Assembly: GCA_963757265.1 (NCBI GenBank)
Contig: CAVWRA010000006.1
Span: 1,798,001 to 1,862,000, forward strand
Direction: 5' to 3'
DNA: 64,000 nucleotides
Source of the DNA: CAIVVT01 sp963757265
GTDB taxonomy: Bacteria; Acidobacteriota; Terriglobia; Bryobacterales; Bryobacteraceae
Both the position numbers and the translations under genes were made by a program. Under the pieces are notes generated by a model. That model was not told where the DNA came from, ran no database searches, and saw nothing but the letters and a program-made list of their open reading frames with translations. Below, piece after piece: positions 1-8,745 of the stretch (its first letter is position 1; each line of letters begins with the position of its first letter).

Positions 1-2
1 TG

Positions 3-1178
3 AGCGGCCAGGGGCCGGCCAAGGCGGCGGCGGCGAGCGTGGCGGTGCTGATTATCGCCTGTCCATGCGCGATGGGACTAGCCGTGCCGACGGCGGTGAT
101 GGTGGCGACGGGGCGCGCGGCGCGGATGGGGATTCTGGTGCGCGGCGGCGAGGCGCTGGAACGGATGGCGTCGATCGACACAGTGGTTTTCGACAAGACG
201 GGGACGCTGACAGGGGGGAAACCGGAAGTGGTGGCGGTCGAGCCGGCGGAGGGTTGGAACGAGGTGCAGCTGCTGCGCGTCTTGGCGGCGCTGGAGAAGG
301 CTTCGGAACATCCGCTGGGCGCGGCTATCGTGCGCGAGGGCGAGAGCCGCGGCGTGGGAGAATTGCCGCCGGTGGAGAGATTCCAGGCGCTGGCGGGGAT
401 GGGCGCCGAAGGATGGGTGGGGCAGACTGCGGAGACGCGGGTTCACGTGATCGCCGGGAAACGGGCGCTGCTGGAGGAGCGTGGGGTCGCGCTGCCGGGC
501 GAAGGGGAACACGCGGGGGCGGGCCGAAGCGTGATCTGGGTAGCGGTGGCGGGGCGGTTTACCGGGCTGGTGGCGCTGGCCGACCGGCCGCGCGCGGGAG
601 CGCGGGCGGCGGTTCAAGAGCTGAGGGACGCGGGGTTGCGCGTCATGATGCTGAGCGGCGACCAGGAAGCGACAGCGCGGGCCGTGGGCGGGCAAGTGGG
701 CATCGAGGAAGTGGTGGCGGGCGTGTTGCCGGAGGGGAAGCTCGAGACGCTGCGGCGGCTGCAGGCGGAGGGGCGGCGCGTGGCGATGGTGGGAGACGGC
801 ATCAACGACGCACCGGCGCTCGCCGGCGCGTACGTGGGAGTGGCGCTGGCCACGGGTACGGACGTGGCGCGCCAGGCGGCCGACCTGACTCTGATGCGAC
901 CGGATCTGGAGTTGTTGCCACAGGGCCGGGAGCTGGCCCAGGCGGCGGTGCGGTTGATGAAGCAGAATTTGTTCTGGGCGCTGGTCTACAACGCCGTGTG
1001 CATTCCCATCGCGGCGGGGGCTCTGTACCCGCGATTCGGGCTGCTGCTGAGCCCGGTGATCGCCAGCGCGGCGATGGCGTTCAGCTCGGTGAGCGTGGTT
1101 TCCAACAGCCTGCGGCTGGCGGGGTGGAAGCCAAGGGGTGATTCGTCTTCTGAGGGGGCATTCGCTTCCGCTCGCTGA
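3..1178 (+). CDS. copA: Copper-translocating P1B-type ATPase, 3' part (start lies before the window)
   Basis: The reading frame is open from base 3, so the N-terminal metal-binding domains and first membrane helices are outside the window. What remains begins at the CPC membrane helix (ACPCAMGLAVPT), the Cu+/Ag+ transport signature. It continues with the phosphorylation motif DKTGTLT, the SEHPLG motif of the nucleotide-binding domain (the HP signature of P1B pumps) and the hinge motif GDGINDAPAL, and ends in two helices with an AFSSVSVVSNS segment typical of Cu+ pumps. It would use ATP to move copper out of the cytoplasm. A roughly 300-base spacer separates it from the next gene, so it is probably not co-transcribed with it. 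Confidence 0.93.
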   Translation, partial: SGQGPAKAAAASVAVLIIACPCAMGLAVPTAVMVATGRAARMGILVRGGEALERMASIDTVVFDKTGTLTGGKPEVVAVEPAEGWNEVQLLRVLAALEKASEHPLGAAIVREGESRGVGELPPVERFQALAGMGAEGWVGQTAETRVHVIAGKRALLEERGVALPGEGEHAGAGRSVIWVAVAGRFTGLVALADRPRAGARAAVQELRDAGLRVMMLSGDQEATARAVGGQVGIEEVVAGVLPEGKLETLRRLQAEGRRVAMVGDGINDAPALAGAYVGVALATGTDVARQAADLTLMRPDLELLPQGRELAQAAVRLMKQNLFWALVYNAVCIPIAAGALYPRFGLLLSPVIASAAMAFSSVSVVSNSLRLAGWKPRGDSSSEGAFASAR

Positions 1179-1275
1179 CGGTCGCGGGGCCGGCCTTCTC
1201 ATTCCACCTCCCCGTCCGCCCGACCAGAGCAACCGCTCCGTGCAGTCGCGGCGCGGAGTGAGCGCAGTGGTGCGC

Positions 1276-1319
1276 GGGGACACACCTGCGGCGTCGTGGG
1301 GCGACGCCTTGGTGTCCCC
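1276..1319. repeat. Nested GC-rich inverted repeat between copA and the sigma gene
   Basis: An outer 8-bp stem (GGGGACAC at 1276-1283 with GTGTCCCC at 1312-1319) encloses an inner 7-bp stem (GGCGTCG at 1290-1296 with CGACGCC at 1302-1308). No T-run follows, so it is not a classical terminator. It sits in the roughly 300-bp gap after copA. It may be a mobile intergenic repeat or a structured RNA; the sequence does not decide. Confidence 0.6.
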
Positions 1320-1478
1320 CTCGGCACTGGCTGAAGTGGTCGTGGCTGCAGGTGGGTGGGCCGCGGCGTCCCCAGCGCAAAAGGGAGTCGCGGCTCCGTC
1401 ACACACGGCGCGAGCGGGAACAAACGGGGCTGGTCGGACGTCCATATTAACAGACCGCCAGACCGATGGATCGGCGGT

Positions 1479-2175
1479 ATGATGAGTCCTGTGGAGGCTC
1501 CCTTGACGCCGAGTCGGAACGGACACGACCGCGTTCGGCTCGATGACCTCCCGGAGACCCCGGGAACGCTCGACGAGCAGGCTTTGCTCGCGGGTTTGAA
1601 AACCGGGGACGAAACCGCGTACGAGTACCTGCTCGCGCATTTTCAACAGCCTGTCTACAGCCTGGTGCAGCGCCTGATCGACGATCCGAACGAGGCGGTC
1701 GAACGTCATGCAGGAGGTGTTCCTGAAGATCTTCCGCAGCGTGGGCCAGTTTCGAGGAGACAGCAGCCTGAAGACCTGGATCTACCGGATCGCCGTGAAC
1801 GAGGCCTACAACCGCAGGCGCTGGTTCGGACGGCACCGCAGGCCGGAGGTCGGGTTGGAGACGCAAGAGCCTGGACGCGGCTATCTGGACCATCTCCACG
1901 ATCCATCGCGGACGCCTTTTGACCTGGTGTTGAACGAGGAACGAAAGAGTGCGATTGAGAAGGCGCTGGCAGGCCTGAATCCGGCCTTCCGCTCGGCAGT
2001 GGTACTGCGCGATTTGGAAGAGCTGAGTTACGAGGAGATTGCCGACGTTCTGGACATTTCGCTCGGCACGGTGAAGTCCCGCATTCTGCGCGGCCGCGAG
2101 GGGCTGCGCAGGGCGCTAACGGCACAGTTCGAACCGGCGCGGGCATTCGATTTCACGCCTCAGCCGGCGGACTGA
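1479..2175 (+). pseudogene. ECF-type RNA polymerase sigma factor, interrupted by a 1-base frameshift
   Basis: The first part (from ATG 1479 or 1482, or TTG 1503 which has GGAGG at 1493-1497) encodes the start of sigma region 2 up to LIDDPNEA. The rest continues in another frame from MQEVFLKIF at 1708, through RGDSSLKTWIYRIAVN and region 4 (LEELSYEEIADVLDISLGTV) to the end. Removing one A at 1702-1703 joins the halves as DPNEAVDVMQEVFLKIF, exactly the expected ECF order, giving about 230 residues. Either this copy is recently broken or the base is a sequencing or assembly error. It is followed after 16 bases by its anti-sigma gene. If intact it would direct RNA polymerase to stress-type promoters. 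Confidence 0.85.
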
Positions 2176-2191
2176 AGAATTCGGGGGCGAT

Positions 2192-2884
2192 ATGGATTGC
2201 CTGCAGGTTCAAGGGGTGCTCTCGGCATTCCTGGACGACCGCGTCGCAGCATCCGGGCGGCGGGCCGTGGAGGAGCATATCCAAGAGTGCGCCGAATGCG
2301 GCGCGCGGCTTGCCGGCCTGGCGGCGGTGCGGGGCGCGCTGCGGTCGGCGCCGGTGCGGCCGGTGAGCCGGCAATTGGCGCTGGCATTGCGGATTCTGGC
2401 TTCGCGCGAGGCCGCGCGGCGCCGGCGGCAAGTGGATGTCCGCACTCGCGTGCGCGACTTTGGCGAGCGCCTGAGGCTGCGCGTGGAACCGCTGATGAAG
2501 CCGTTTGCGCTGCCGGCGGCTGGCGGGCTGGTCACCGCGATGCTGTTGTTCTTCGCCGTCATGGCGAGCTTCCAGGGCATCGTCGCCGGGCCGCGACCGA
2601 ACGACGTGCCCACGGTGCTGGCGACCGGACCCCTGCTCAAATCCACGCTGCTCGACACGGTGCCGGATGCGATTTCGGTGTACGTCCTGGTGGACGATCA
2701 AGGACGGGTGATCGACTATCTCCCGCCGCAAGACCTCTCGGCCGAGGCCAAGAAGGAGCTGCGCCGCGTCATCGGAAGCTCGCTGCTGTTCACTCAATTC
2801 GACCCGGCGACGACGTTCGGCCAGCCGACGGCGGGCTGGGTGCGGGTGACCTATCGCAGCACGCAACTCGACGTCCGCGGCTGA
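2192..2884 (+). CDS. Anti-sigma factor with N-terminal zinc finger (zf-HC2) and one membrane helix
   Basis: A 230-residue protein. Its N-terminus carries the zinc-finger pattern of ZAS anti-sigma factors (HIQECAECG, His followed by CxxC). A single hydrophobic segment (GGLVTAMLLFFAVMASF, about residues 108-125) anchors it in the inner membrane, leaving a C-terminal domain of about 100 residues outside. That domain (ISVYVLVDDQGRVIDY) resembles a TonB-C-like periplasmic fold but is not firmly assignable. Position 16 bases after the ECF sigma gene supports a sigma/anti-sigma pair in which this protein holds the sigma factor inactive until an envelope signal arrives. Confidence 0.85.
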   Translation: MDCLQVQGVLSAFLDDRVAASGRRAVEEHIQECAECGARLAGLAAVRGALRSAPVRPVSRQLALALRILASREAARRRRQVDVRTRVRDFGERLRLRVEPLMKPFALPAAGGLVTAMLLFFAVMASFQGIVAGPRPNDVPTVLATGPLLKSTLLDTVPDAISVYVLVDDQGRVIDYLPPQDLSAEAKKELRRVIGSSLLFTQFDPATTFGQPTAGWVRVTYRSTQLDVRG

Positions 2885-2928
2885 GCGGGCGGGGAAAGTC
2901 GCGGCCGCGCAGAGGGGAAACGCGGGCA

Positions 2929-3675
2929 GTGGGCCAGCGCCTGGGACAACATTTTCTTTTCGACCGATCCATTCTGGAGCGCATCGCGAGCGCGGCGTGC
3001 GGCGAGCACGCGCCGACGGTGATCGAGATCGGCCCCGGTCCCGGCGGATTGACGGAACGGCTGCTGGCGCGTTGCGACCGGCTGGTGGCGGTGGAACTCG
3101 ACCCAACGCTGGCCGCGGCGCTGCGCGCCCGGTACGCCGCGGAGCCGAGGTTTGAACTGGTCGAAGCCGACGTGCTCCAGACCGGCCTGTCGCGCTGGGG
3201 CCGGGCCGTGGTCGTAGGCAACATCCCGTACTACATCACGTCGCCGATTGTGGAAAAGACGCTGGACATGGGCCACTTGCTCGAGCGCTCCGTGTTCCTG
3301 GTGCAGAAAGAAGTGGCCGACCGGCTGGCGGCGGCGCCGGGCAGCCGCGACTACGGCTACCTGAGCGTCGCGGTCCAAGTGCGCTGCCAGGTACGGATGC
3401 TGTTCGACGTGCGGCGCGGCGCGTTCCGCCCTCCGCCCAAAGTGGCGAGCACGGTGGTGCTGCTGGAGCCGCGCGGCGAGCCGCTGTGCGCGGACGTGGA
3501 GGAGTTCCTGCGATTTGCCTCGGCGTGCTTCCGGATGAAGCGCAAGACGCTGAGAAACAACCTGGCCGGAAGGTTCGAAAAGGCGCGGATCGAAGCGTTG
3601 GAGGAGGCCGGGCTGCGCGCCGAACAACTGTCGGTGAGTGAGCTGGTGCGGCTGTTCGCTAGACTAAAAGACTAA
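2929..3675 (+). CDS. rsmA: 16S rRNA (adenine1518-N6/adenine1519-N6)-dimethyltransferase
   Basis: A 248-residue protein starting at GTG 2929, preceded by AGAGGGGA; this start gives the conserved N-terminus GQRLGQHFLFD. The SAM-binding motif EIGPGPGGLTE and the catalytic motif NIPYYIT (the NxPY of adenine-N6 methylases) are both present, followed by the helical C-terminal rRNA-binding domain (FRMKRKTLRNNL). It dimethylates two adjacent adenines near the 3' end of 16S rRNA during 30S maturation. The stop codon overlaps the gltX start by one base (TAATG), so the two are translationally coupled. Confidence 0.95.
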   Translation: MGQRLGQHFLFDRSILERIASAACGEHAPTVIEIGPGPGGLTERLLARCDRLVAVELDPTLAAALRARYAAEPRFELVEADVLQTGLSRWGRAVVVGNIPYYITSPIVEKTLDMGHLLERSVFLVQKEVADRLAAAPGSRDYGYLSVAVQVRCQVRMLFDVRRGAFRPPPKVASTVVLLEPRGEPLCADVEEFLRFASACFRMKRKTLRNNLAGRFEKARIEALEEAGLRAEQLSVSELVRLFARLKD

Positions 3676-5141
3676 TGATTCGAGTCCGCTTCGCGCCATC
3701 GCCCACCGGCTATCTGCATATCGGCAGCGCCCGCACGTTCATCTTCAATTGGCTGTTTGCGCGGCACGGCCAGGGGACGATGATCCTGCGGATCGACGAC
3801 ACTGACGTGGAGCGCAACACGCAGGCGTCGCTGGACAGCATTATGGGCGGCCTGGAGTGGCTGGGCCTGGGCTGGGACGAGTTCTACCGGCAAAGCGACC
3901 GGATTGAGCTGTACCAGCGGGCCGCCGGGGCGATCCTCGAAAGGGGGATGGCTTACCGCGACTTCACGCCCGCGGTGGAGAACCCGGAGGACAAGCCGTT
4001 TGAGGGCCAGACGTGGCTGTTCAATGCGGGGGCGCGCGAAGTGAGCCGCGAGGAGAGCAACCGGCGCGCCGCGGCGGGCGAGCCGTTCGTGCTGCGTTTC
4101 AAAGTGCTGCGCGAAGGCCGCGTGGTGCGGTTTCGCGACCTGGTGTACGGCGAGCAGTCGAAGTCGTGCGACGATATCGAGGACTTCGCGCTGCTGCGCT
4201 CGAACGGCATGGCGACCTACCACCTGGCATCCTGCGTGGACGACGCCGACCTGCGCATATCGCACATCATCCGCGGCCAGGATCACCTGACGAACACATT
4301 CAAGCACGTGCTGATCTTTGAGGGGTTGGGCGTCGCCGCGCCGGAGTTCGCCCACCTGCCGCTGCTGATCGCGCCGGACGGGGCGAAGCTCTCCAAACGC
4401 AAGCACGGCCCGGTGGTCTCGGTGACCACCTACCGCGACGCCGGCTTCCTGCCCGAGGCGTATATCAATTTCCTGTGCCTGCTGGGCTGGAATCCCAAGG
4501 ACGACCGCGAGAAGATGTCGCGCCAGGAACTGATCGACGCATTCACATTGGAGGGCGTCAACCGCTCCAACGCGGTGGTCAATTTCAGTGACGCGGATCC
4601 GATCGATCCGAAGGCGATGTGGCTGAATTCGCAACACATCTACGCCCTGTCGCATGAAGAGTTGACGGACCGTTTGCTGCCCGTCGTGCAAGGTGCCGGC
4701 ATTGAGATCACGCGCGAGAAAATGCTGCGCATCACGCCGCTGATCCAGGAGCGCATCAAGACCCTGAACGACGTGCTGCAAGTCGCCGACTTCTTCTTCG
4801 TGAAACAACTGCCGCCGTATGACCCGGCCGAACTGACGCCGCAGAAGGGCGACGCGGGCGTCGCGCTGAAGGCGCTGGAGCACGGCGCGAAGGTGCTCGC
4901 AACGGCCGAATTCAGCCACGACGGACTGGACGCCGCGCTGCGCGCCGAAGCGGCAGCGATCGGCGTGAAGGCCGGACAGATGTTTCAACCGATTCGCGTC
5001 GCGGTGTGCGGACGCAAGGTGGCGCCGCCGCTGTTCGAGACGCTGGAGGTGCTGGGGCGCGAGACCTGCCTGGAACGGATCGGCCAGGCGATCTCCATGT
5101 TGCGGCCGGCCAATGCGCCGGCATGGTCGGACCGGCCATAG
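3675..5141 (+). CDS. gltX: Glutamyl-tRNA synthetase
   Basis: A class I aminoacyl-tRNA synthetase of 488 residues. The ATP-binding HIGH signature appears as YLHIGSART near the N-terminus (about residues 15-23) and the KMSKS-type loop as KLSKRKHG near residue 240. The C-terminal helical anticodon-binding domain is complete, ending in LGRETCLERIGQAISML. It charges tRNA-Glu with glutamate. ATG 3675 overlaps the rsmA stop by one base. A GlnRS gene follows 126 bases downstream, so this enzyme need not also charge tRNA-Gln, although that cannot be excluded from sequence alone. Confidence 0.96.
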   Translation: MIRVRFAPSPTGYLHIGSARTFIFNWLFARHGQGTMILRIDDTDVERNTQASLDSIMGGLEWLGLGWDEFYRQSDRIELYQRAAGAILERGMAYRDFTPAVENPEDKPFEGQTWLFNAGAREVSREESNRRAAAGEPFVLRFKVLREGRVVRFRDLVYGEQSKSCDDIEDFALLRSNGMATYHLASCVDDADLRISHIIRGQDHLTNTFKHVLIFEGLGVAAPEFAHLPLLIAPDGAKLSKRKHGPVVSVTTYRDAGFLPEAYINFLCLLGWNPKDDREKMSRQELIDAFTLEGVNRSNAVVNFSDADPIDPKAMWLNSQHIYALSHEELTDRLLPVVQGAGIEITREKMLRITPLIQERIKTLNDVLQVADFFFVKQLPPYDPAELTPQKGDAGVALKALEHGAKVLATAEFSHDGLDAALRAEAAAIGVKAGQMFQPIRVAVCGRKVAPPLFETLEVLGRETCLERIGQAISMLRPANAPAWSDRP

Positions 5142-5143
5142 GA

Positions 5144-5163
5144 TGCCGGGTATGAACCCGGCA
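5144..5163. terminator. Hairpin just after the gltX stop codon
   Basis: Perfect 8-bp stem TGCCGGGT / ACCCGGCA with a 4-base loop, starting 3 bases after the gltX stop. There is no T-run behind it, so it is at best a weak or Rho-assisted terminator or an mRNA 3' stabiliser in the gltX-glnS gap. Confidence 0.45.
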
Positions 5164-5267
5164 GGGGTTCAGAGATTTCATGTCGCGGCCGCGTAGCCGC
5201 ACAGCACGCCGGTTTGATGATTCCGCCAAGCGCCGTGGGGCGCGGGTGAGGAGCGCCGGCGAGAGGA

Positions 5268-7022
5268 ATGAAGCAGCTTATGTCTACTGACACCACGGGC
5301 AACCGGGGAGCAAAACCGGAATCGACCTCATCCGCAACCGGGGAGGCGCAGGCGCGCCCCTCGCATTTCATCCGTGACATCATCCTCCAGGACATTGCCA
5401 GCGGCAAGCACGGCGGGCGCGTGCACACGCGCTTTCCGCCCGAGCCCAACGGCTACCTGCATATCGGCCACGCCAAGTCGATCTGCCTGAACTACGGGCT
5501 GGCGCAGGAGTTCGGCGGCAAGATGAACCTGCGCTTCGATGACACCAACCCGTGCAAAGAAGAGACCGAGTACGTTGACTCGATCATTGAGGACGTGCGC
5601 TGGATGGGGGCGGATTGGGAAGACCGCCTGTTCTACGCCTCCGATTACTTCCAGCAGCTCTATGAATGGGCCGTGGTGCTGATCAAGAAGGGCAAGGCCT
5701 ACGTCTGCGACCTCACCGCCGAGCAGGTGCGCGAGTACCGCGGAACGCTCAGCGAGCCCGGCCGGGAGAGCCCCTGGCGCAACCGTTCCATCGAGGAGAA
5801 CCTCGATCTGTTCGAGCGCATGAAGGCCGGCGAGTTCCCCGACGGCTCGCGCACGCTGCGCTCGAAGGTCGACATGGCGTCGCCCAACCTGAACATGCGC
5901 GACCCGGTGATGTACCGCATCCTGCACGCCGAGCATCACCGCACAGGCGACAAATGGTGCATCTATCCGATGTACGACTATACGCACGGCCAGTGCGACT
6001 CCATCGAAGGCATCACCCACTCGATCTGCACGCTGGAGTTCGAGGATCACCGGCCGCTGTACGACTGGTACATCCAGGAGCTGGGCATCTTCCCGCCACA
6101 GCAAATCGAATTCGACCGGCTCAACCTCACCTACACGCTGCTCAGCAAGCGCAAGCTGCTGGCGCTGGTGCAGAACAAAGTGGTCAGCGGCTGGGACGAT
6201 CCGCGCATGCCCACGCTCAGCGGCATCCGCCGCCGCGGCTATACACCCGAAGCGATGCGCACGTTCTGCTCCCGCATCGGCGTGTCGAAGACGAACGGGA
6301 TGATCGAATTCGGCCTGCTGGAACATGCCGTCCGCGAGGACCTGAACAAGCGCGCGCGGCGCGTGATGGCCGTGCTGCGCCCGTTGCGCGTCGTCATCGA
6401 GAACTACCCTGAAGGCCAGGTCGAGATGATGGAGGCCATCAACAACCCCGAGGACGCCTCCATGGGCACGCGGCAGGCGCCGTTCTCCAAGGTGTTGTAC
6501 ATCGAACAGGACGACTTCCGCGAGAACCCGCCGAAGCAGTTCTACCGCCTCTCGCCGGGCCGCGAGGTGCGGCTGCGGTATGGCTACCTGGTCACGTGCA
6601 CGGGCGTCGTGAAGAACGAGCAAGGCGAGGTCGTCGAAGTGCGCTGCAGCTACGACCCCGCCACGCGCGGCGGCAACACGCCCGACGGCCGCAGGGTGAA
6701 GTCCACCATCCACTGGGTCTCAGCGGCGCATGCCATCGAGGCCGAAGTGCGGCTGTACGAAAATCTGTTCCTGACCGAGGATCCCAACGACAGCAGCCGC
6801 GGCCAGGAGTGGACCGACAACCTCAACCCGAACTCGCTCGAGAACATCAGCAATCCAAAACTGGAGCCCAGCCTGAAGGACGCCGTGGCCGGCGTGTCCT
6901 ATCAATTCGAACGCCTGGGCTACTTCTGCGCGGACAAGGACTCCACGCCGGAACGGCTGGTTTTCAATCGCACCGCCGGCTTGCGCGACTCCTACGCCAG
7001 AATGGAAAAAGCGAAGGGATGA
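5268..7022 (+). CDS. glnS: Glutaminyl-tRNA synthetase
   Basis: A 584-residue class I synthetase. HIGH motif as PNGYLHIGHAKSICLN, KMSKS loop as LLSKRKLLALV, and the GlnRS-specific context (FDDTNPCKEETEYVDSI, then YDYTHGQCDSIEGITHSICTLEF). The C-terminal two-beta-barrel anticodon domain is present to the end (NRTAGLRDSY). It attaches glutamine directly to tRNA-Gln. ATG 5268 lies only one base after GAGAGG; the in-frame ATG 5280 has that purine run at a workable distance and may be the true start. The next gene begins 13 bases after the stop, so they are probably co-transcribed. Confidence 0.95.
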   Translation: MKQLMSTDTTGNRGAKPESTSSATGEAQARPSHFIRDIILQDIASGKHGGRVHTRFPPEPNGYLHIGHAKSICLNYGLAQEFGGKMNLRFDDTNPCKEETEYVDSIIEDVRWMGADWEDRLFYASDYFQQLYEWAVVLIKKGKAYVCDLTAEQVREYRGTLSEPGRESPWRNRSIEENLDLFERMKAGEFPDGSRTLRSKVDMASPNLNMRDPVMYRILHAEHHRTGDKWCIYPMYDYTHGQCDSIEGITHSICTLEFEDHRPLYDWYIQELGIFPPQQIEFDRLNLTYTLLSKRKLLALVQNKVVSGWDDPRMPTLSGIRRRGYTPEAMRTFCSRIGVSKTNGMIEFGLLEHAVREDLNKRARRVMAVLRPLRVVIENYPEGQVEMMEAINNPEDASMGTRQAPFSKVLYIEQDDFRENPPKQFYRLSPGREVRLRYGYLVTCTGVVKNEQGEVVEVRCSYDPATRGGNTPDGRRVKSTIHWVSAAHAIEAEVRLYENLFLTEDPNDSSRGQEWTDNLNPNSLENISNPKLEPSLKDAVAGVSYQFERLGYFCADKDSTPERLVFNRTAGLRDSYARMEKAKG

Positions 7023-7035
7023 TCATAGAAACCAT

Positions 7036-8610
7036 ATGGTGATTGTCGGACTCGGCGGCCTTTCGAACAACCCTGCCTGCGCCGTTTTACGCGATGGCGA
7101 GATCGTTGCGGCGGCGGAGCAGCACAAGATCGCGCGGCGCTTCGAGCTGCATGAGATCCCTGAAGAGGCCGTCAACGCCTGTCTCGAACTGGCGCAGACC
7201 GCGCCGCCGGAAGTCGCGGCCGTGGCCATCGCGCGGCCCTTCTCCGACCGCCGCGACAGCCGCATGCAGTTGATGCTGCGCGAGCGCTTTCCCAATGCGC
7301 GCATCGTCATCGTGGAACACCACCGGGCGCACGCCGCGTCGGCCTACTTCGCCTCGCCGTTCGAAGAGGCGACGGTGTTGACGCTCGACCGCTCCGGCGA
7401 CTTTCGCTGCGGCGCGAGGTGGCGTGCGCATGGAATTGCCATCGAACTCGATACTGAGATTTTCTTCCCGGACTCGATCGGCGATCTGTACACGCGTGTC
7501 ACGGAGCTGCTCGGTTTCCGGCCGCGCAGCGAGGAGCACAAGGTCCAGTGGATGTCGGCCTTCGCCTCCGACGACCTGGCTCCGGTCTTCCGCCGCATGA
7601 TGCTCGGCGAGGCGTCGGGGTTCAGGCTGGACCGGACGTACTTCGACTCGGACCGCCTCGGAAAGGGCGGCTTCAGCGACCGTTTCTACGCCGAGATCGG
7701 GCTCGACGAGGATTCGAAGATCGACGACGGCTGGCGCGCGCGGATCGCCGCCGGCCTGCAGTCGGCCGTGGAGCAACTGACGATCGAGATGGCCGGCGAG
7801 GGCGAGAACCTGTGCCTGGCCGGTGGATTATTTTACAACGCGATGCTGGTTTCGGCATTGGAGCGCGGCGGCCGCTGGAAGAACGTCTTCGTGCAGCCCG
7901 CCGCGGGCAACAGCGGCACGTCGATGGGCGCGGCGTGGTGGGCCTGGCACGGCGTGTTCGGCCGGACGGAACGCGCTGGGCTGAAAACGCTGGCGCTCGG
8001 CCCCGGCTTCAGCGTCGCCGGGGTCAAGGAGGTCCTCGAGAACTGCAAGCTGCGCTTCCAGTTGTTGCTCACCAGCGACGCCATCGTCCGCGCGGCGGTA
8101 GAGCAGATGGCCGGCGACAAGATCGTCGCCTGGATGCAGGGCCGCATGGAGTTCGGCCCGCGCGCGCTGGGCAACCGCTCGATCCTGGCGTCGCCGTTGA
8201 ATCCCTACTCCAGCGAGAACCTGAACATCTATATCAAGCGGCGCGAGCCGTTTCGCAAATTTGCGGCATCAGTCCCTGCCGAGGCGGCATCGCGCTACTT
8301 CGAAGCGGGCGCCAACGCGCGTTTCCTGGCTACCGTCAGCAAGGTCCGCCCCGAGCATCGAAAAACCTTCGACGCCGCGCTGCTGGGGCCCGATACGCTG
8401 CGCGTGCACGTGGTCGAGAAAGAAGAGAACCCGCTGTTCCACGCGCTGCTGACCGAGTGGGGCGCGAAGACCGGCCTGCCCGTGCTGTACAACACTTCGT
8501 TCAACCTGTTCGGAGATCCGCTGGTGTGCTCGCCACGCGATGCGGTGCGCAGCTTCTACTCATCCGGCATCGACGCCCTGGTGGCGGGCAACTTCCTGCT
8601 GGAGAAGTGA
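7036..8610 (+). CDS. Carbamoyltransferase of the NodU/CmcH/TobZ family
   Basis: 524 residues. The N-terminal Kae1-like domain begins MVIVGLGGLSNNPACAVLRDG and carries the metal/adenylate histidine cluster EHHRAHAASAYFASPF. The C-terminal YrdC-like part has the family motif MEFGPRALGNRSILASP and the ending PVLYNTSFNLFGDPLVCSP. Members make carbamoyl adenylate from carbamoyl phosphate and ATP and pass the carbamoyl group to a hydroxyl of a sugar or natural product. No acceptor is indicated here; with a sugar-polymer island 12 kb away, a glycan substrate is possible but not shown. It follows glnS by 13 bases, a pairing that looks positional rather than functional. Confidence 0.88.
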   Translation: MVIVGLGGLSNNPACAVLRDGEIVAAAEQHKIARRFELHEIPEEAVNACLELAQTAPPEVAAVAIARPFSDRRDSRMQLMLRERFPNARIVIVEHHRAHAASAYFASPFEEATVLTLDRSGDFRCGARWRAHGIAIELDTEIFFPDSIGDLYTRVTELLGFRPRSEEHKVQWMSAFASDDLAPVFRRMMLGEASGFRLDRTYFDSDRLGKGGFSDRFYAEIGLDEDSKIDDGWRARIAAGLQSAVEQLTIEMAGEGENLCLAGGLFYNAMLVSALERGGRWKNVFVQPAAGNSGTSMGAAWWAWHGVFGRTERAGLKTLALGPGFSVAGVKEVLENCKLRFQLLLTSDAIVRAAVEQMAGDKIVAWMQGRMEFGPRALGNRSILASPLNPYSSENLNIYIKRREPFRKFAASVPAEAASRYFEAGANARFLATVSKVRPEHRKTFDAALLGPDTLRVHVVEKEENPLFHALLTEWGAKTGLPVLYNTSFNLFGDPLVCSPRDAVRSFYSSGIDALVAGNFLLEK

Positions 8611-8745
8611 AGCGTCGTCCTTTCCGATGCGCGATTGCGCCGGCGGGAGAAGAGGCCTCGACCGCTGAGCTTGCGGCCTGGCACGCCGCACGCCGCTGCC
8701 CCGCTGCGGGATCAGGCTGACGGGGAAAAGTGACACAATAGCGGC

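Noticed and set aside
78..1709. 543-residue minus-strand frame antisense to the copper pump
   Set aside because: Arg/His/Pro-rich, no domain; a product of high GC and third-position bias in the real gene.
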